Origin: Imbricaverruca yamaguchii
Lineage: Eukaryota; Arthropoda; Thecostraca; Neoverrucidae
NCBI GenBank assembly: GCA_034440575.1
Contig: JAOTOL010001636.1
Coordinates: 3,534,001-3,598,000, forward strand
DNA length: 64,000 nt
Direction of reading: 5' to 3'
The notes beneath the pieces are model-generated. The model ran no database searches. It was given only the letters and a program-made list of their open reading frames with translations, and was not told the DNA's origin. Positions 21,038 to 33,004 of this stretch are shown here, piece by piece. Position 1 is the stretch's first letter. Each line of letters opens with the position of its first letter. The position numbers were made by a program, and so were the translations under genes.

Positions 21038-21486
21038 GTGGTTACCGGCCGACAGGCGGTGCAGCAGCGGAGGTGGCGGTCACCGGCCGACTGGCGGTAC
21101 AGCAGCGGAGGTGGCGGTCACCGGCCGACTGGCGGTACAGCAGCGGAGGTGGCGGTCACCGGCCGCGGCGGTACAGCAGCGGAGGTGGCGGGCACCGGCC
21201 GACTGGCGGTACAGCAGCGGAGGTGGCGGTCACCGGCCGACTGGCGGTACAGCAGCGGAGGTGGCGGTCACCGGCCGACTGGCGGTACAGCAGCGGAGGT
21301 GGCGGTCACCGGCCGACTGGCGGTACAGCAGCGGAGGTGGCGGTCACCGGCCGACTGGCGGTACAGCAGCGGAGGTGGCGGTCACCGGCCGACTGGCGGT
21401 ACAGCAGCGGAGGTGGCGGGCACCGGCCGACTGGCGGTACAGCAGCGGAGGTGGCGGTCACTGGCCGACTGGCGGTACAGCAGCGG
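21038..21486 (+). repeat. 38-bp minisatellite downstream of PAAF1 stop
   Basis: About twelve near-identical units of GGTGGCGGTCACCGGCCGAC with TGGCGGTACAGCAGCGGA start 12 nt after the stop codon. They would form the 5' part of the 3' UTR. Open frames in this array are artefacts of the repeat. Confidence 0.9.
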
Positions 21487-21988
21487 TGGTTCAGGACACA
21501 GTCGCTGAGTCAGCTACCATGTACTGGTGTATCATCAGCGGAGGTGACGATAATCAGCCTCGGGCGACCTTCTAGTGTGGTCGGCGGCGGCACACGGGGC
21601 GTCGCCGCTGAGGTGCGCTGCCTCGTGCCAGGGGTGGCCACTCGGGAGACTGACTGTGCTCGGCTGGTGACGTAAGCCCCAATAACTAACCTGATGTGAC
21701 CTGATGTGCGTTCAATCGGACTGGCTGCGCTGTGGTGACATACCGAGTCACCGGTCATCACAGCAGTGCCGGGACTTGCACGGTGGGCCGCCATCCCCGC
21801 GCCGGCGGCGACCCGGCTCGGCCGGTCGCGACCCGACCCCTGGCCAGGCGAGAGGTGCGTCGTGGCACCTGGGTCCGCAACCAAGAGCTTGACGCTGCAC
21901 TGATAAGCCCTCACTGGATGATGATGTAGGGTCTTTCATTGAAGGCGTGTATTGGTGCAAGACGAGCGGTTTTTTATATGGAAATGTG

Positions 21989-21996
21989 AAGAATAA
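21989..21996 (+). promoter_or_regulatory. candidate poly(A) signal of PAAF1
   Basis: AATAAA occurs in GAAGAATAAACCTGG about 0.97 kb after the stop codon. It is the first canonical hexamer I see downstream on this strand. Confidence 0.4.
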
Positions 21997-24461
21997 ACCT
22001 GGTATGTTGAACGAATCTGACTCGATTGGTTATTTGAGTATTAGGACGCAGCGACCATCTTTGTGCGCCATGCATAGACTAATTACCGCCATGAACTAAT
22101 ATGCTAATCATATACCCGGGCCTTCCAAAGTTAAAGGGTGCATATTTCCATATGCCAAGCCACATACCTAAGCGCGCATACACGAAAAACCCTCACCACA
22201 CCTGCCGATAATTGACGGGATAAAATTTATGTCGGAGATATAGTCAAATAATGTATGTGCCTGGGCTATCCTCAAATTGTCGCTTGGAATGTCAGTAAAC
22301 TTTGAGTACACACGTCGCGCAAAACGGTGTCCCCGCTGTACGGCAAAGGCGACAAAGGGACATGGCGCACTGTAAGCAGTACACCGCAACGATCACATCG
22401 GCTTCGACTTCTTCAGCGGGCAACCATGAGGTGCATGTGTGTGCACTGTGTGCACTAGCATGTGTGCACTATCATAAGTCTGGTTTGTGCCGTTGTGTCC
22501 CACAAAGATTTTCTCGTTGAGGATTCCCACAACCCTAGACGGAACGCTTTGAGCTTACTATGCTTGAAGTCCCACGCTTGCTGCCATTTCGGCCCGAAAA
22601 GTGTGTTGATAGTCTGGTCGAAGTTTATATCAGGGGGAGGGAGGCGTGCATGGGCACAAGACCGCCCTCTGCCGCCGTATCAGCCATGTAACTTCCGGTA
22701 ATTCCCACGTGGCTAGGGATCCATATCCCCAGGCCTTCCCCCCGACTGACAGATCACTAAGACGAATTGCGATGACCTGTGAAAGTGGATCGCGAAAATA
22801 AATACGATAAACCGATATAGTCCCAATCAGCTGCGATTGAAGAAGATGGCGGAAAGGAATCTGATACTGTGATACTGAGCATGCCAAACTGGGCGCAGCA
22901 AACTGTGCCACTTGGGGGGGGATGTCCTTGATGTCCCTTGATCCGTTCCTGTCTGGGAATCTAAGTGAATCGCGAGAGGCCATGCATTCTTGATGTTCCA
23001 GCTTCAGTTGTTCATCAAAAATGGTGTTCGGTGCAGCGGAATATTGGTCCAATAAAGGGCGTTCGGTTGGCGCTTGTTTGGAGATACCTGCCAGGAAGCG
23101 CGCGGGACGAGGTGCGAGTCCAGCACACTGACGCCACACCTGCCTCGATCTGCAGAACGACGCGCCGCATAGAAGAATATAAAATATATTGACGACGGAG
23201 AAGCTTCCGTGCGGGCTACCGAACCACCAGCAGCTGCCATCCTCCCACCAAGCGATCACCGACGCTCCACACACGTGCGGGTTGCCGAACCCATAGCGAG
23301 CGGCCGGCCTCCGCCGAGCTATGATCAGCACGCAAGACGGGTGTCAGATAACGAGTAGTGCACGCGACGGCACAATCAAGCAGCGCATCCGTCGGCCCGC
23401 GCAGACAGCTTCAGCCACACAGCGGCCCCAGGTACAGACGGTCGTCCGAAACAGGTTCAATTTGCGACTAATTCAACCCCATGCACTCTCCGTACTGATT
23501 TTTTCCTTTCAGAAGTGGATGAGTGAGACCGAACTGGTACGATTTGAACGGCGAGACTGCGAGGATGAGATAGGTAATGGACGGCGGGGAATCGCTGAAT
23601 ACAAAGGGGCATAAGCTCGAATGTCATGTGTCAATCGCCGGTTATGCACCGCTCAGACTCCGGACGGGCTGAGAAGCGCGATCATTGACTCACACAATTG
23701 GCGAACAGAGCATGCTAAATTATTGCAGCGAGGAAATTATCCATGTAGAAAGTTGAACAGACACGTGTTAGTATCGTAATACCACGCGCACCACAATTCA
23801 CACGGTACTCTCAGTTTCGTTGCCGCCCGATAACGGTAACACCAGCTCGCGGCTGATCCTATAGACGGCGTACAAGTGGCATGGACCATTGGGTGAGAAG
23901 CAGACAGTCGCGGCCGGCGCTGCCCTGTGTGGTCAAAACACAGCGTACATCCAACTACGCCGCGCGAGGTCAACACAAACTAATCATGAACAAGTATGTG
24001 ACAATATTGCATGGAGACATTGGGAAAATAACTAATCACAACCCATGGACGGAATGTCAGCTGCCGGAGAACAAGCATCCCAGGAGCGAAGCAGCGCCAA
24101 ATTTCGCTTCCGTCACAACTGTCGAAGCACCAGCTACCTTTAGCTACAGGGAAGACGTGGCTGGCGGTGCTGGTCGTGCTGGCCGTAGACATGAAATACA
24201 GCACGCGCTGAGTGGGGCCAGGCCGGAGGCCGGCCGACCGGAGCGGACGGACGTCGCGGCACGTCGTCAGCGACCATCACGCCACCGACTCTCCAGAGTG
24301 TCCGCTGAAAGGAAGCACCACACGGCTGCACTGGGTGGGACCGCACGCGCTGTGTGTCTCGCGGGAGAGCCTACGTGGCGGGACACTGCAGTCGGATTGG
24401 CTGCGGGAGCGCTATACGGTGCGGGATTGGCGACCGGGCACGCCCGCACGCCGCACCAAGT
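21997..24461. other. intergenic DNA
   Basis: No gene, RNA or clear mobile element recognised. The 233-codon minus-strand open frame at 22630-23331 has no recognisable domain. Confidence 0.45.
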
Positions 24462-25217
24462 GTTGGTGTGGCTATCGCACTGCACGGGTCACAGCAGGTG
24501 TCGGTGTGGCTATCGCACTGCACGGGTCACAGCAGGTGTCGGTGTGGCTATCGCACTGCACGGGTCACAACAGGTGTCGGTGTGGCTATGCACTGCACGG
24601 GTCACAGCAGGTGTTGGTGTGGCTATCGCACTGCACGGGTCACAGCAGGTGTCGGTGTGGCTATCGCACTGCACGGGTCACAGCAGGTGTCGGTGTGGCT
24701 ATCGCACTGCACGGGTCACAGCAGGTGTCGGTGTGGCTATCGCACTGCACGGGTCACAGCAGGTGTGGGTGTGGCTATCGCACTGCACGGGTCACAGCAG
24801 GTGTCGGTGTGGCTATCGCACTGCACGGGTCACAGCAGGTGTCGGTGTGGCTATCGCACTGCACGGGTCACAGCAGGTGTCGGTGTGGCTATCGCACTGC
24901 ACGGGTCACAGCAGGTGTCGGTGTGGCTATCGCACTGCACGGGTCACAGCAGGTGTCGGTGTGGCTATCGCACTGCACGGGTCACAGCAGGTGTTGGTGT
25001 GGCTATCGCACTGCACGGGTCACAGCAGGTGTTGGTGTGGCTATCGCACTGCACGGGTCACAGCAGGTGTCGGTGTGGCTATCGCACTGCACGGGTCACA
25101 GCAGGTGTTGGTGTGGCTATCGCACTGCACGGGTCACAGCAGGTGTCGGTGTGGCTATCGCACTGCACGGGTCACAGCAGGTGTCGGTGTGGCTATCGCA
25201 CTGCACGGGTCACGGCC
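24462..25217 (+). repeat. 38-bp minisatellite
   Basis: About twenty units of TGTGGCTATCGCACTGCACG with GGTCACAGCAGGTGTCGG (C/T variants, one GGG variant). All three plus frames stay open across it, which creates long false open frames of 330-499 codons. Confidence 0.95.
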
Positions 25218-25906
25218 GGCTGCACCCGGACCGACACGACCGCGGACCTACTCAACACGGTACCGGCAGACTGCCGACTGGCTGCCACCAGCATCCCGGT
25301 GCTGCCAATCTCCGCTACTGGCGCTAGCTATCAGCCCGAATACTAGTGACGTAGATCCGCGACGAGCGAACACTGGCTGACGGTAACTAGCATTATCGTA
25401 CGCCCCCGACAGTCCCATGTTGCTGAAGCACAGAAGTTCCCGGCGTTCATGTTCGGCCTGGGTCCACCATCAGGCTGTGATCGGAACATCACCTCTCCAG
25501 GACATAATACAGACTGGACCGCGAGTTTGCGGCGCCTGGGGGCCACGTTTTGCACCCCACGAGGATGAGGCGAACAAAGTACCCTGGCGTTGGCCCCCGT
25601 CTAGCAACAGTCGCCATCTGAATTTGAGGACATCTCAAGCCAACGTCTTAACACTACGCGACGCACGATGCACAAAATCGCCTTCCAGTCGTGAAGAAGC
25701 CATCCGTCCTCCGCCAAAATCAAGCTCATACATCCCAGCGCGTGGAGCGCATGCTCGGTCCCAGCGGCGGGCGGCGTGAAGTGGGCGGGCGTGGCTCGAG
25801 GGCGCGGTCGGTGCGGTGCCGTGCGAAGACCGTGTCGCTGGCCACCAGCTGTGCCGCCGCCGCCGTCACGACCGCCGCCTGGGACGGCGCCGCCGCCACT
25901 GCCGCC
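25218..25906. other. sequence downstream of NUDT18
   Basis: No feature recognised. It would hold the NUDT18 3' UTR on the minus strand. Confidence 0.4.
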
Positions 25907-26149
25907 TTACCTGATGACGTTGAGCGTCACCAGCCGGTTCTTGCCGAGCCGGTCGAGCAGGGCGTCGCCGAGGCGGCCGCTCAGCTCGCACCACTGGTAC
26001 TTATCGATCAGGTGCGCCTCCTCCAGCGGCTTCCGCACGGGCACCAGCAGGGTGAGGCAGAGGCCGGCCGGCACGTCCGGCTGGTGGTCGTACTCCACCG
26101 AGAGCACGCCCGCAGGACGGTGGGGCGGCAGGTCGGCGCCGAACATCTC
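25907..26149 (-). CDS. NUDT18 terminal coding exon
   Basis: The acceptor is GGTGCCCGCAG (minus strand). The exon encodes [20 protein letters not shown] and [15 protein letters not shown], and ends [11 protein letters not shown] with TAA at 25909-25907. The stop codon overlaps a perfect donor AG|GTAAGG. The acceptor region repeats 21 nt of the exon itself. Confidence 0.8.
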   Translation of the reverse strand, partial: EMFGADLPPHRPAGVLSVEYDHQPDVPAGLCLTLLVPVRKPLEEAHLIDKYQWCELSGRLGDALLDRLGKNRLVTLNVIR

Positions 26150-27731
26150 CTGCGGGCACCAGCAGGGTGAGGCACGTACCGGGGCAGGGGACAGCAGCTT
26201 CCCAGTAAGACAGGGCATCGCTAAGTATAGAACCAGGCGAGAGCAGGGCCGAAAAATATGCTGCCTCTGGATGTTTTGCGTCCAAACATTATTCACTCAA
26301 GAAAATACGTATTTGTACCTTGTTGATTACTCACTCGTTTTGTCATTTGGAGGTTGAATGGTGCTGTTTGACAATGCACTGCTATAAATAAAGTGCTGAA
26401 GATCTACTGGACAGTACAAATGTATATTCGCAGCCACAGGTTTTGAGGAAAATACTCTCCATCGCCGGCCATCTTACAACGGTCCTTTCCACATCCATGT
26501 TTACAAAACACAAATCCAACCCTGGGCGAGAGTCACGCTGGACGAGGATTACATGAGGTAGTCAAGCAGAGGACATATATTGAGGGCGCCCAGGACAGTC
26601 TCGCGAGGTACATATTCAGACGAGGGGGACAGGAGCCCTCGGTGGATGGGCAGAGCAAAATGTAGCATATCTTTTGAGGACGCCAAGGAACGGCTCGCGA
26701 GGTATACAACCCGACGTGGAGGTCCTATGGGATCTCTTTGTATGGTAAATGTTACAAGTATAAACTCAGACGCACCAGAACAACCGAGAGTTGTGCTTAG
26801 CGTAACATGAGCTACATGGAACCAGGCAGGGCAGGGCATTTCGTGAGAATCCCATGTAAAGCCATGCTTGTCAATGAAGGCCTGAACCAATCCTGGTCAC
26901 ACCCTAGTGGCACAGCAGCACAGTGAAGATATCAACGAGTTCACCCATCAGGGAGAAGAGAACCCGATCAAAGAGAACCTATCGATCACAGAGGACGACG
27001 ATCATCACAATCCACAGCACCACGAAACCCTTTGTACCGTCATGTATTTCTTGAGCGTTGAATGAATGCTACGCGGTGGAGATATCTCGCAAGTTGGTAG
27101 ATGCATACAGGTTTTCTCCGACATCAGGACGTGCACGCGATTGCTGCAACAGAGCAGGTGAGCATAAGGTGACGATACCTGAACACGACAGGCAACCACA
27201 CGGCGTCGTAACGTCCTGTATACGTAACGTAACATAAGGTGACGATACCTGAACACAATGAGCAATCACAAGGCGTCGTAACGTCCTGTATAAGTAGCGC
27301 AACATAAGGTAATGATACCTGAACACGATGAATAATGACGTGGCGTCGTCACGCCCTGCATACGTAACGTAACGTAAGGTATCTGAACACGATCAGCATC
27401 ACGTGGCGTTACCCTGCAATTTTTGCAACGATAAAGGACGAATAATCCGGACCAGAAACTGGCGATGGACTTGAACTCCCGGTAAGCCTACATTTCTACC
27501 GGGACTTCGTAATACCTGCAATCCAAGCCACATGAGTTCACAGAGTGCCAGGACGTGTTGAGCTCACAGAGCATGTGAGCATCAGGACATGTTGAGTTCA
27601 CAGAGCATTTGAGTACCATGACGTGTTGAGCTCAGAGCATGTGAGCATCAGAACATGTTGAGTTCACAGAGCATTTGAGTACCATGACGTGTTGAGTTCA
27701 CAGAGCACGTGAGCACCAGCTCGTGTTATAT

Positions 27732-27780
<49 letters not shown>

Positions 27781-30700
27781 TATATTGTGTTGAGCTCACA
27801 GAGCATCCCAGATCATTTGAGTACCAGGACGAGTTGACCACGTCGGACCCTCACTTGGCGCGCTTTCTGACGCAGACGACCAGCCGCAGCAGCAGGCGAG
27901 TGTGCTGTTTGGCGGCGGGCAGCACGGGCGCGTGCCACGGCGCGTCCGCCCTGCTATGGTACGCCTGCGCCAGCTTCACCAGCGGCACGATGTCGTTGGC
28001 GCGCAGGTCGAGCGACGCCAGGTCGCCGACCCACTGCGCCTGCAGCGACTCCGGGTCGGCGTCGGCCGGCGTCTTCAGGCGACCGCCTGTCGACAGACAG
28101 GTGTCACGCCCGTCTCACATCGTGGTTAGGTGAGAGGTACCCCGACGAGGTCCCCATGACCACCGCATTCATCGCCGCATCTTAATTGAGCGTTTGCCTA
28201 TGACGCCCCCGCCGTATTCCGCCACCACACACTGACGTGCTCTACACGACGTATAGTCATCAAACTGACCTACATTCATCACCATCATGATGAATGTAGA
28301 CCACGTGATAAATGACGTCACAAGCTAATCTGCAGAGGATGAAAGAACAAATGGCACTCGCTGCGACCCGATGTGCTGAAACTTGTAAGCTGCTTCTGCG
28401 GATGGTGTCGCAGCAAACCTCTTGCATTGAAAATGATTGAGAATACTACAGCAGAAACACTGTGATAACACTTGGTAGATATTAAAATGAAAAGAACAGA
28501 TCTAGCTCTGAGGGAGCAAGTTAAACTTGAAATGCTGCATTACTGAACGCTGTTGTTAGTTTGCCGACAGCGGAAAAGTCACCGAGGTGCTCTTCTTCGA
28601 AGAAAAGCTGAGAACGCTTCACGAGGAATAACTATTGAGTAAAAATTAATAAAAACTAAAACGAAAAGAACACGCCGGACTGAGTGGAAAAATAGATCGC
28701 GAAACGATGCAAAAAGTCACTAATGTTACAAAACCGTGACGGCCGGGCCGACCGGGAAACTCAGGTGAACTGTTCTACCATATGCACGGAAGTAGACTCG
28801 CTTGGCCTTCGCCCTCGCTCGTAATTACAACTGATTAGAAACGCAGCAACTTAAAGGCTATGTAATGACTGAATGAGCGCCCCATCAATGCTCACACCAT
28901 ATCTCCAAACGCACTCGTGTATTCATAAATAACAATGTCGAACGACGGAAACTGTGTCCAACACATGAAGGCGAATCATCGGTTTATACTATCCGGAACA
29001 ACAGCGATCACTTGCAGCTGAAGTCGTGTAGTACCTTATCCAGACAAGGATAGCGAAATCGGCCAGGACCACGCAATTTTTGGCCATCCAAAAATCATAT
29101 CTTTATTTGTAAAATTTCACAATTTTCAGTTTTCAAGATTCCTTTAATTTTTTTCTTTTCAAATGGGTAGAGCAGACCGAAAAACGTTCTAAGTCAACTT
29201 GCTCCAATAAAAATTCCTCACGCACCATTTATGACAGCTCCGAAACACCACTGGGTGTCAAAAGAGATCTTCTGAGTCACATTCAGTTTTATCAAGAGGT
29301 AAAAATGCCTCCATCAGTAGTTGAGTGATTCCCACATATCAAAACAAAGTCGTCTGTAACAAATCGACGGCTCTGTAGCCCCGACAGCTTAGGGGCGCAT
29401 CGACCGCTGAGGTAATGCAGCGCCCACGACAGAAGGCAAGCCCTCTCATGATGACATGTTCGGTCCAACATCTATCGACTAATGCCAATGGATATTACTC
29501 GACTTAGGAGGTTAAGTTCACAATAATTTTCCAGCAGCTATAGTGAACAAGCCCTCCCGGTGATGCGAGGCGACAGGCAGAGGCGTTCATGTGACGCCAT
29601 CTGGGAACAGAACACTGTGGCTCCCAGTACGGCGTAGCTGACGTCACACTGCACCGAGTGACGTCAGCCGAGTGATGACGTCGCTACTCACTGGTGACGT
29701 TGCCGGTGACGACGAATCGATACCAGGCGCCGCCGGCCGTCTCCACCATGAGCAGCGTGGTCGGCTCGAACTCGAGCCCCGTCTCTTCCAGCACCTCGCG
29801 CTTGGCCGCCTCGGCTATGCTCTCGCCCTCCTCCATCCGGCCGGCCGGCAGGTACCAGCGGCCCGCACACGAGCTGCACACACGCAAGTGTGCACGTCTT
29901 TTATTCTCGCAAGAGATGTAGCTATTACGATTATTCGCAATAAACGACCTTCGTGAAATACCAGTGACTAGCACAAATTTGTCCACAGTCTGTGATCTGT
30001 GTCTGTGTATGTCTGTGATCATCAACAGTCTGTGATCAACACTGTGGATTAGGAATTTTTGCTAGTTTGTGATGTCAGTGAAGTGCAATAAATACAACGA
30101 ACAACACGAATGGTATATTCACGCCGAACTCGATGCGAATACTACAATTGTGATTTCAACGAAATCGGCTTCTCAGCATAAATCGAGATCACTGCATATA
30201 TACCATTAGCTATTCCTCTCTCGCCTCGCGAAAACCTGGCCCAGAACCCCGAGTACGTAGCTTGACAGTGATAGGTACTCCTGCCCGCACATGTTACGTG
30301 ACACGAACATTGATGCATACCATGCAACTCCGCACAATGTTTGCCAAGCCTAAATATTGAACAAAATGGAACTACAGATGCTATTGGACCAATGTAAAAG
30401 AAGACCATTGCTTACCTCTTTGCCTCCTGTATCATAAGTATTTCGCCTTTATCATTCACAATAGCTCCTGCCACAATGTAGAAGACATTTTTCTTCAGCT
30501 GTGGTGTAAACGATGATGGTGTAGATGGCGACACTCCTTTTGCAGCTTAAAAGAAGAAAAATATAATTAACATGTGCTAAGTATTTTGGAGACATTAAAG
30601 GGCTTATAAGAGTGATGATTTTATATTTTGGAAGACCCTGTTAAAAACAATTCACGGGCTTTTGGAGCCACTAGGAGCTCTGAAAGCTCATGCATCATTT

Positions 30701-33004
30701 AAAAATGTTCATCTCAGTTTCCCAAGCACCTACATTTGGACGTCTCCCATGTCACATTCAATGCATAAATAACAAAAAGATGGCAGTATTCATAAATGAT
30801 AGACCTTTCTCTACCAAAATATGAAGGTCTGGTTGCATAGTTCCACCAATCATTTTGCATAGAGCTAGTGAAGTATGTGCACAGTATTTTTAGTCTTCCA
30901 AGAGCAGTTGGCCAAGGAAAACCATAAAGAAGTGACCTCTGATAATTTTTGAAATTCAATAGGTAATTTTAGTGGCTGCTAATAAATTGCACCACAACAG
31001 CTACAGCCAAGTAATCCTGCACAACACTTCCATGTTCAGAATATGATCCACCACTACAAAATGATTATCTGCTTTAAAGTTCCTTTTTGCAAGTGATTTT
31101 GATTTTGTTTAATTTTGTTTTAAAAATGTATGCATTCATTAATGATATGCAAATGCTGCCATGTTTTACTGATGTCAATGGAGATATTATGAGAAGGGAC
31201 TGCTATCAAATGGCAAATTAAATGGATGCATTGGCCATAACCTACAGCTTTTAGATGAGGTACAGGCTTTCAGGCTGATTGCTAAGTACATGGAATGCCA
31301 GGCGTGTTATGGAATATTAATGGGCTTTCTTGCAAGATGTCAATTGTGCAGGTGTAGGAGTTAAAGTAATCAATTGCCAATAGATGTAGGCAGACATGAT
31401 GCTTTCCACATGTGTAGGTTTGTGTGATGTGTAGCCAGACTGCAAAGTATCGCAAACTGCTTGATGATGCACACCAACATCATAAAAATTAACATCCAAA
31501 TGCACTACATCAAAAATTGGCATCAGTAGATGAAATGCATGCACCTAATGGAATGCAACTTTGGATAAGAAAATGGAGAGGCTTTAGGCAAGAGCCTTTT
31601 CTGCATAACCACATTTTCCATGTCCAATAAAATATGTACATACAACATGATAAAAGCACAACCAACCTACCTCATTTCCTACTGCAGTATTTTGAATGAA
31701 GGACATCTTAACTAGGCAGCTGGATTTTGTGCTCAAAACAAGTTTACCAGCTACCAACGGAAACAAGTGTGGTGCACTCTGTATATTTTGCAGCTTTCTC
31801 CAATTGTGATTATTTTTTTCTGTACTTTTTAAGTAATGTGTGGATGTCAGTCTACTATCAGCCACCAGTACCAGGCCTACCCACAACAATTGCTACACCA
31901 GCTGCATAGATAGCCCCCTGCCCAATACTGGCACAATGCAGCCATGACCATGATCCAATGCCATGGCCAATGCCATCCAACATCTTCCAGCAGCATCTTG
32001 ATGTAGCAGTGAGTAAAATTCCCTTTGCAATTGCTGCCATAATTTTATTATGGAGATAATGCAAAAAGGGGATCAATATTACTTCAAAAATTGGATTGAT
32101 TCATTAGCTATCACTGCAATGGACTTCAGATGTGGGGTAAGGATCACTTTGCATGAAATGCCAGAAATTTTGTATCATTGAATTTCATGTAACTTTACCC
32201 CATGGAGATATACATTGTGCATGCATAACAGTTAATGACTGGTTATTGGTTTTATGACACATCGACCATTGAGTCATGTAGCATTGCCAATCTCTCACTC
32301 TGATTGGTCGCGGGCAAAGAGTAGCAACAGGTGAGACTCAAACTCACATCCTTTCGATTGTGAGACGAGCAACTTACCTGTAGGCTACTTGTCCCCTCAT
32401 AACAGTTAATGAAATCAACATGTAATTTTGCTGCTGATTCCCAAAGATGAGCACCACATAGACACCACATAAATATTCCTGGTGATGCCCTGGGGTCAGT
32501 CAATGCACTCAGCTGGAGGTGCCTCTCTATATATTTGAGCGATGTCACCAACAGCAGACTGACTCAATTTGAGCCACTCAGCTGGAGGTGACAGCTGACT
32601 GTGAATCAGATGCATTGTTGATGTAATGAAAGTGTGAGGGGTAATAAGACTTGAAGATTAATGACATATCTTGGTGCTTAGGGCTAGCAGGTTGACACTT
32701 GTGGGTAATCTTTGTTTATTAGCCTAATTAATTGTGAAATCCTTCAAGCTTCAAATTTGTACATAATCTTCAAGTTTTATTTATCTTGGGTCTGTTCACA
32801 TCTTGAAGTTGGGCAGATTGCACATAAGGCAATCAGCCCAACTTCCCACAGAACTGGAATAACCCAAAATAATGACAATAGTTGGCACTTACCGATTGCC
32901 TCATTCTGCTCTTCTAATGAGAAATCACACAATTCCTCAGTTTCAAGGGACTTTCCATCCAGCAGATCCTGTACCACTTCTTCTGCCATGTCTGAAATTG
33001 ACAT
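25907..33004 (-). CDS. NUDT18: Nudix hydrolase NUDT18 (MTH3-like)
   Basis: NUDT18 hydrolyses oxidised nucleoside diphosphates such as 8-oxo-(d)GDP to monophosphates, cleaning the nucleotide pool. Exons on the minus strand are 33004-32893, 30545-30416, 29873-29692, 28086-27855 and 26149-25907. The first four junctions are phase-consistent. The protein reads [14 protein letters not shown] at the start, then [26 protein letters not shown], then the complete Nudix box [23 protein letters not shown] (G-x5-E-x7-RE-x2-EE-x-G all present). DPESLQAQW and the C-terminus [13 protein letters not shown] follow. Length and wording match NUDT18 rather than NUDT1. Exon 4 ends in phase 2 and the last exon starts in phase 0, so one exon of roughly 50 codons (about 26.2-27.8 kb) is unrecognised or lost. 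The gene is divergent from SLC25A32. Confidence 0.88.
27145..27420. repeat. 69-bp minisatellite
   Basis: About four diverged units contain GATACCTGAACACGATGAGC and GGCGTCGTAACGTCCTGTAT. Confidence 0.8.
27530..27800. repeat. 36-bp repeat with embedded (TA)n microsatellite
   Basis: Units of GTTGAGTTCACAGAGCATTT GAGTACCATGAC alternate with GCATGTGAGCATCAG forms. A (TA)n run of about 50 bp interrupts them at 27728-27785. Confidence 0.85.
27855..28086 (-). CDS. NUDT18 exon 4
   Basis: Minus-strand acceptor CTGTCGACAG and donor GTGAGG. The exon encodes (S)[18 protein letters not shown], then [20 protein letters not shown] and [16 protein letters not shown], matching the middle region of NUDT18. 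It ends in phase 2. Confidence 0.85.
28087..29691. other. NUDT18 intron
   Basis: No exon recognised. A reversed hairpin element copy lies at about 29388-29432. A cluster of TGACGTCA palindromes lies at 29639-29666, next to the exon 3 donor. Confidence 0.6.
29388..29432 (-). repeat. dispersed hairpin element copy (reverse)
   Basis: The minus strand reads GGGCGCTGCATTACCTCAGC, then GGTCGATGCGCCCCTAAGCT. Outer stem GGGCGC/GCGCCC, inner stem ACC/GGT. Confidence 0.75.
29692..29873 (-). CDS. NUDT18 exon 3, Nudix box
   Basis: The acceptor is TGTGTGCAG and the donor is GTGAGT. It carries the whole catalytic Nudix box ([20 protein letters not shown] then TG), preceded by CAGRWYLPA and followed by [20 protein letters not shown]. 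The glutamates that bind Mg2+ are all present. Confidence 0.95.
30416..30545 (-). CDS. NUDT18 exon 2
   Basis: The acceptor TTCTTCTTTTAAG has a good pyrimidine tract; the donor is GTAAGC. It encodes (A)[19 protein letters not shown] and [20 protein letters not shown] then EAK, the first strands of the Nudix fold. Confidence 0.9.
30742..32240. other. CpG-poor block in NUDT18 intron 1
   Basis: By eye only about two CG dinucleotides remain in roughly 1.5 kb (near 31451 and 31758). No exon or repeat recognised. Confidence 0.75.
32241..32397 (-). mobile_element. tRNA-derived SINE, family B (reverse)
   Basis: On the minus strand it has the head GGGGACAAGTAGCCTACAGG TAAGTTGCTCGTCTCACAATC, a B-box-like TTTGAGTCTCACC, the body GCGACCAATCAGAGTGAGAG and a tail with GTGTCATAAAACCAATAACC. 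Confidence 0.85.
32893..33004 (-). CDS. NUDT18 exon 1
   Basis: Start ATG at 33004-33002; a second in-frame Met at 32989 ([10 protein letters not shown]) matches the family start better. It encodes [20 protein letters not shown] and ends NEAI plus one base. The donor is GTAAGT (32892-32887). Confidence 0.75.

Larger units (their letters stand above)
26150..27854. other. NUDT18 intron(s) with arrays; one exon expected but not found
   Basis: It contains a roughly 69-bp repeat (27145-27420), a roughly 36-bp repeat and a (TA)n tract (27728-27785). The phases of the flanking exons require a coding exon of length 3n+1 here. Confidence 0.6.

Noticed and set aside
22630..23331. 233-codon minus-strand open frame
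   Set aside because: No recognisable domain, no splice-supported continuation and no similarity that I can name.
23881..25380. Long plus-strand open frames (330-499 codons) at 23.9-25.4 kb
   Set aside because: They are produced by the 38-bp array: a period not divisible by three puts the same stop-free sequence in every frame. No domain outside the repeat is recognisable.
26553..26735. Candidate missing NUDT18 exon on the minus strand ([11 protein letters not shown]...[11 protein letters not shown])
   Set aside because: There is faint spacing similarity to the NUDT18 region before the last exon and an acceptor in the right phase. The only nearby donor, GTAATC, ends in phase 2 while the last exon starts in phase 0. 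The area also contains a diverged duplication of TCGCGAGGTA.
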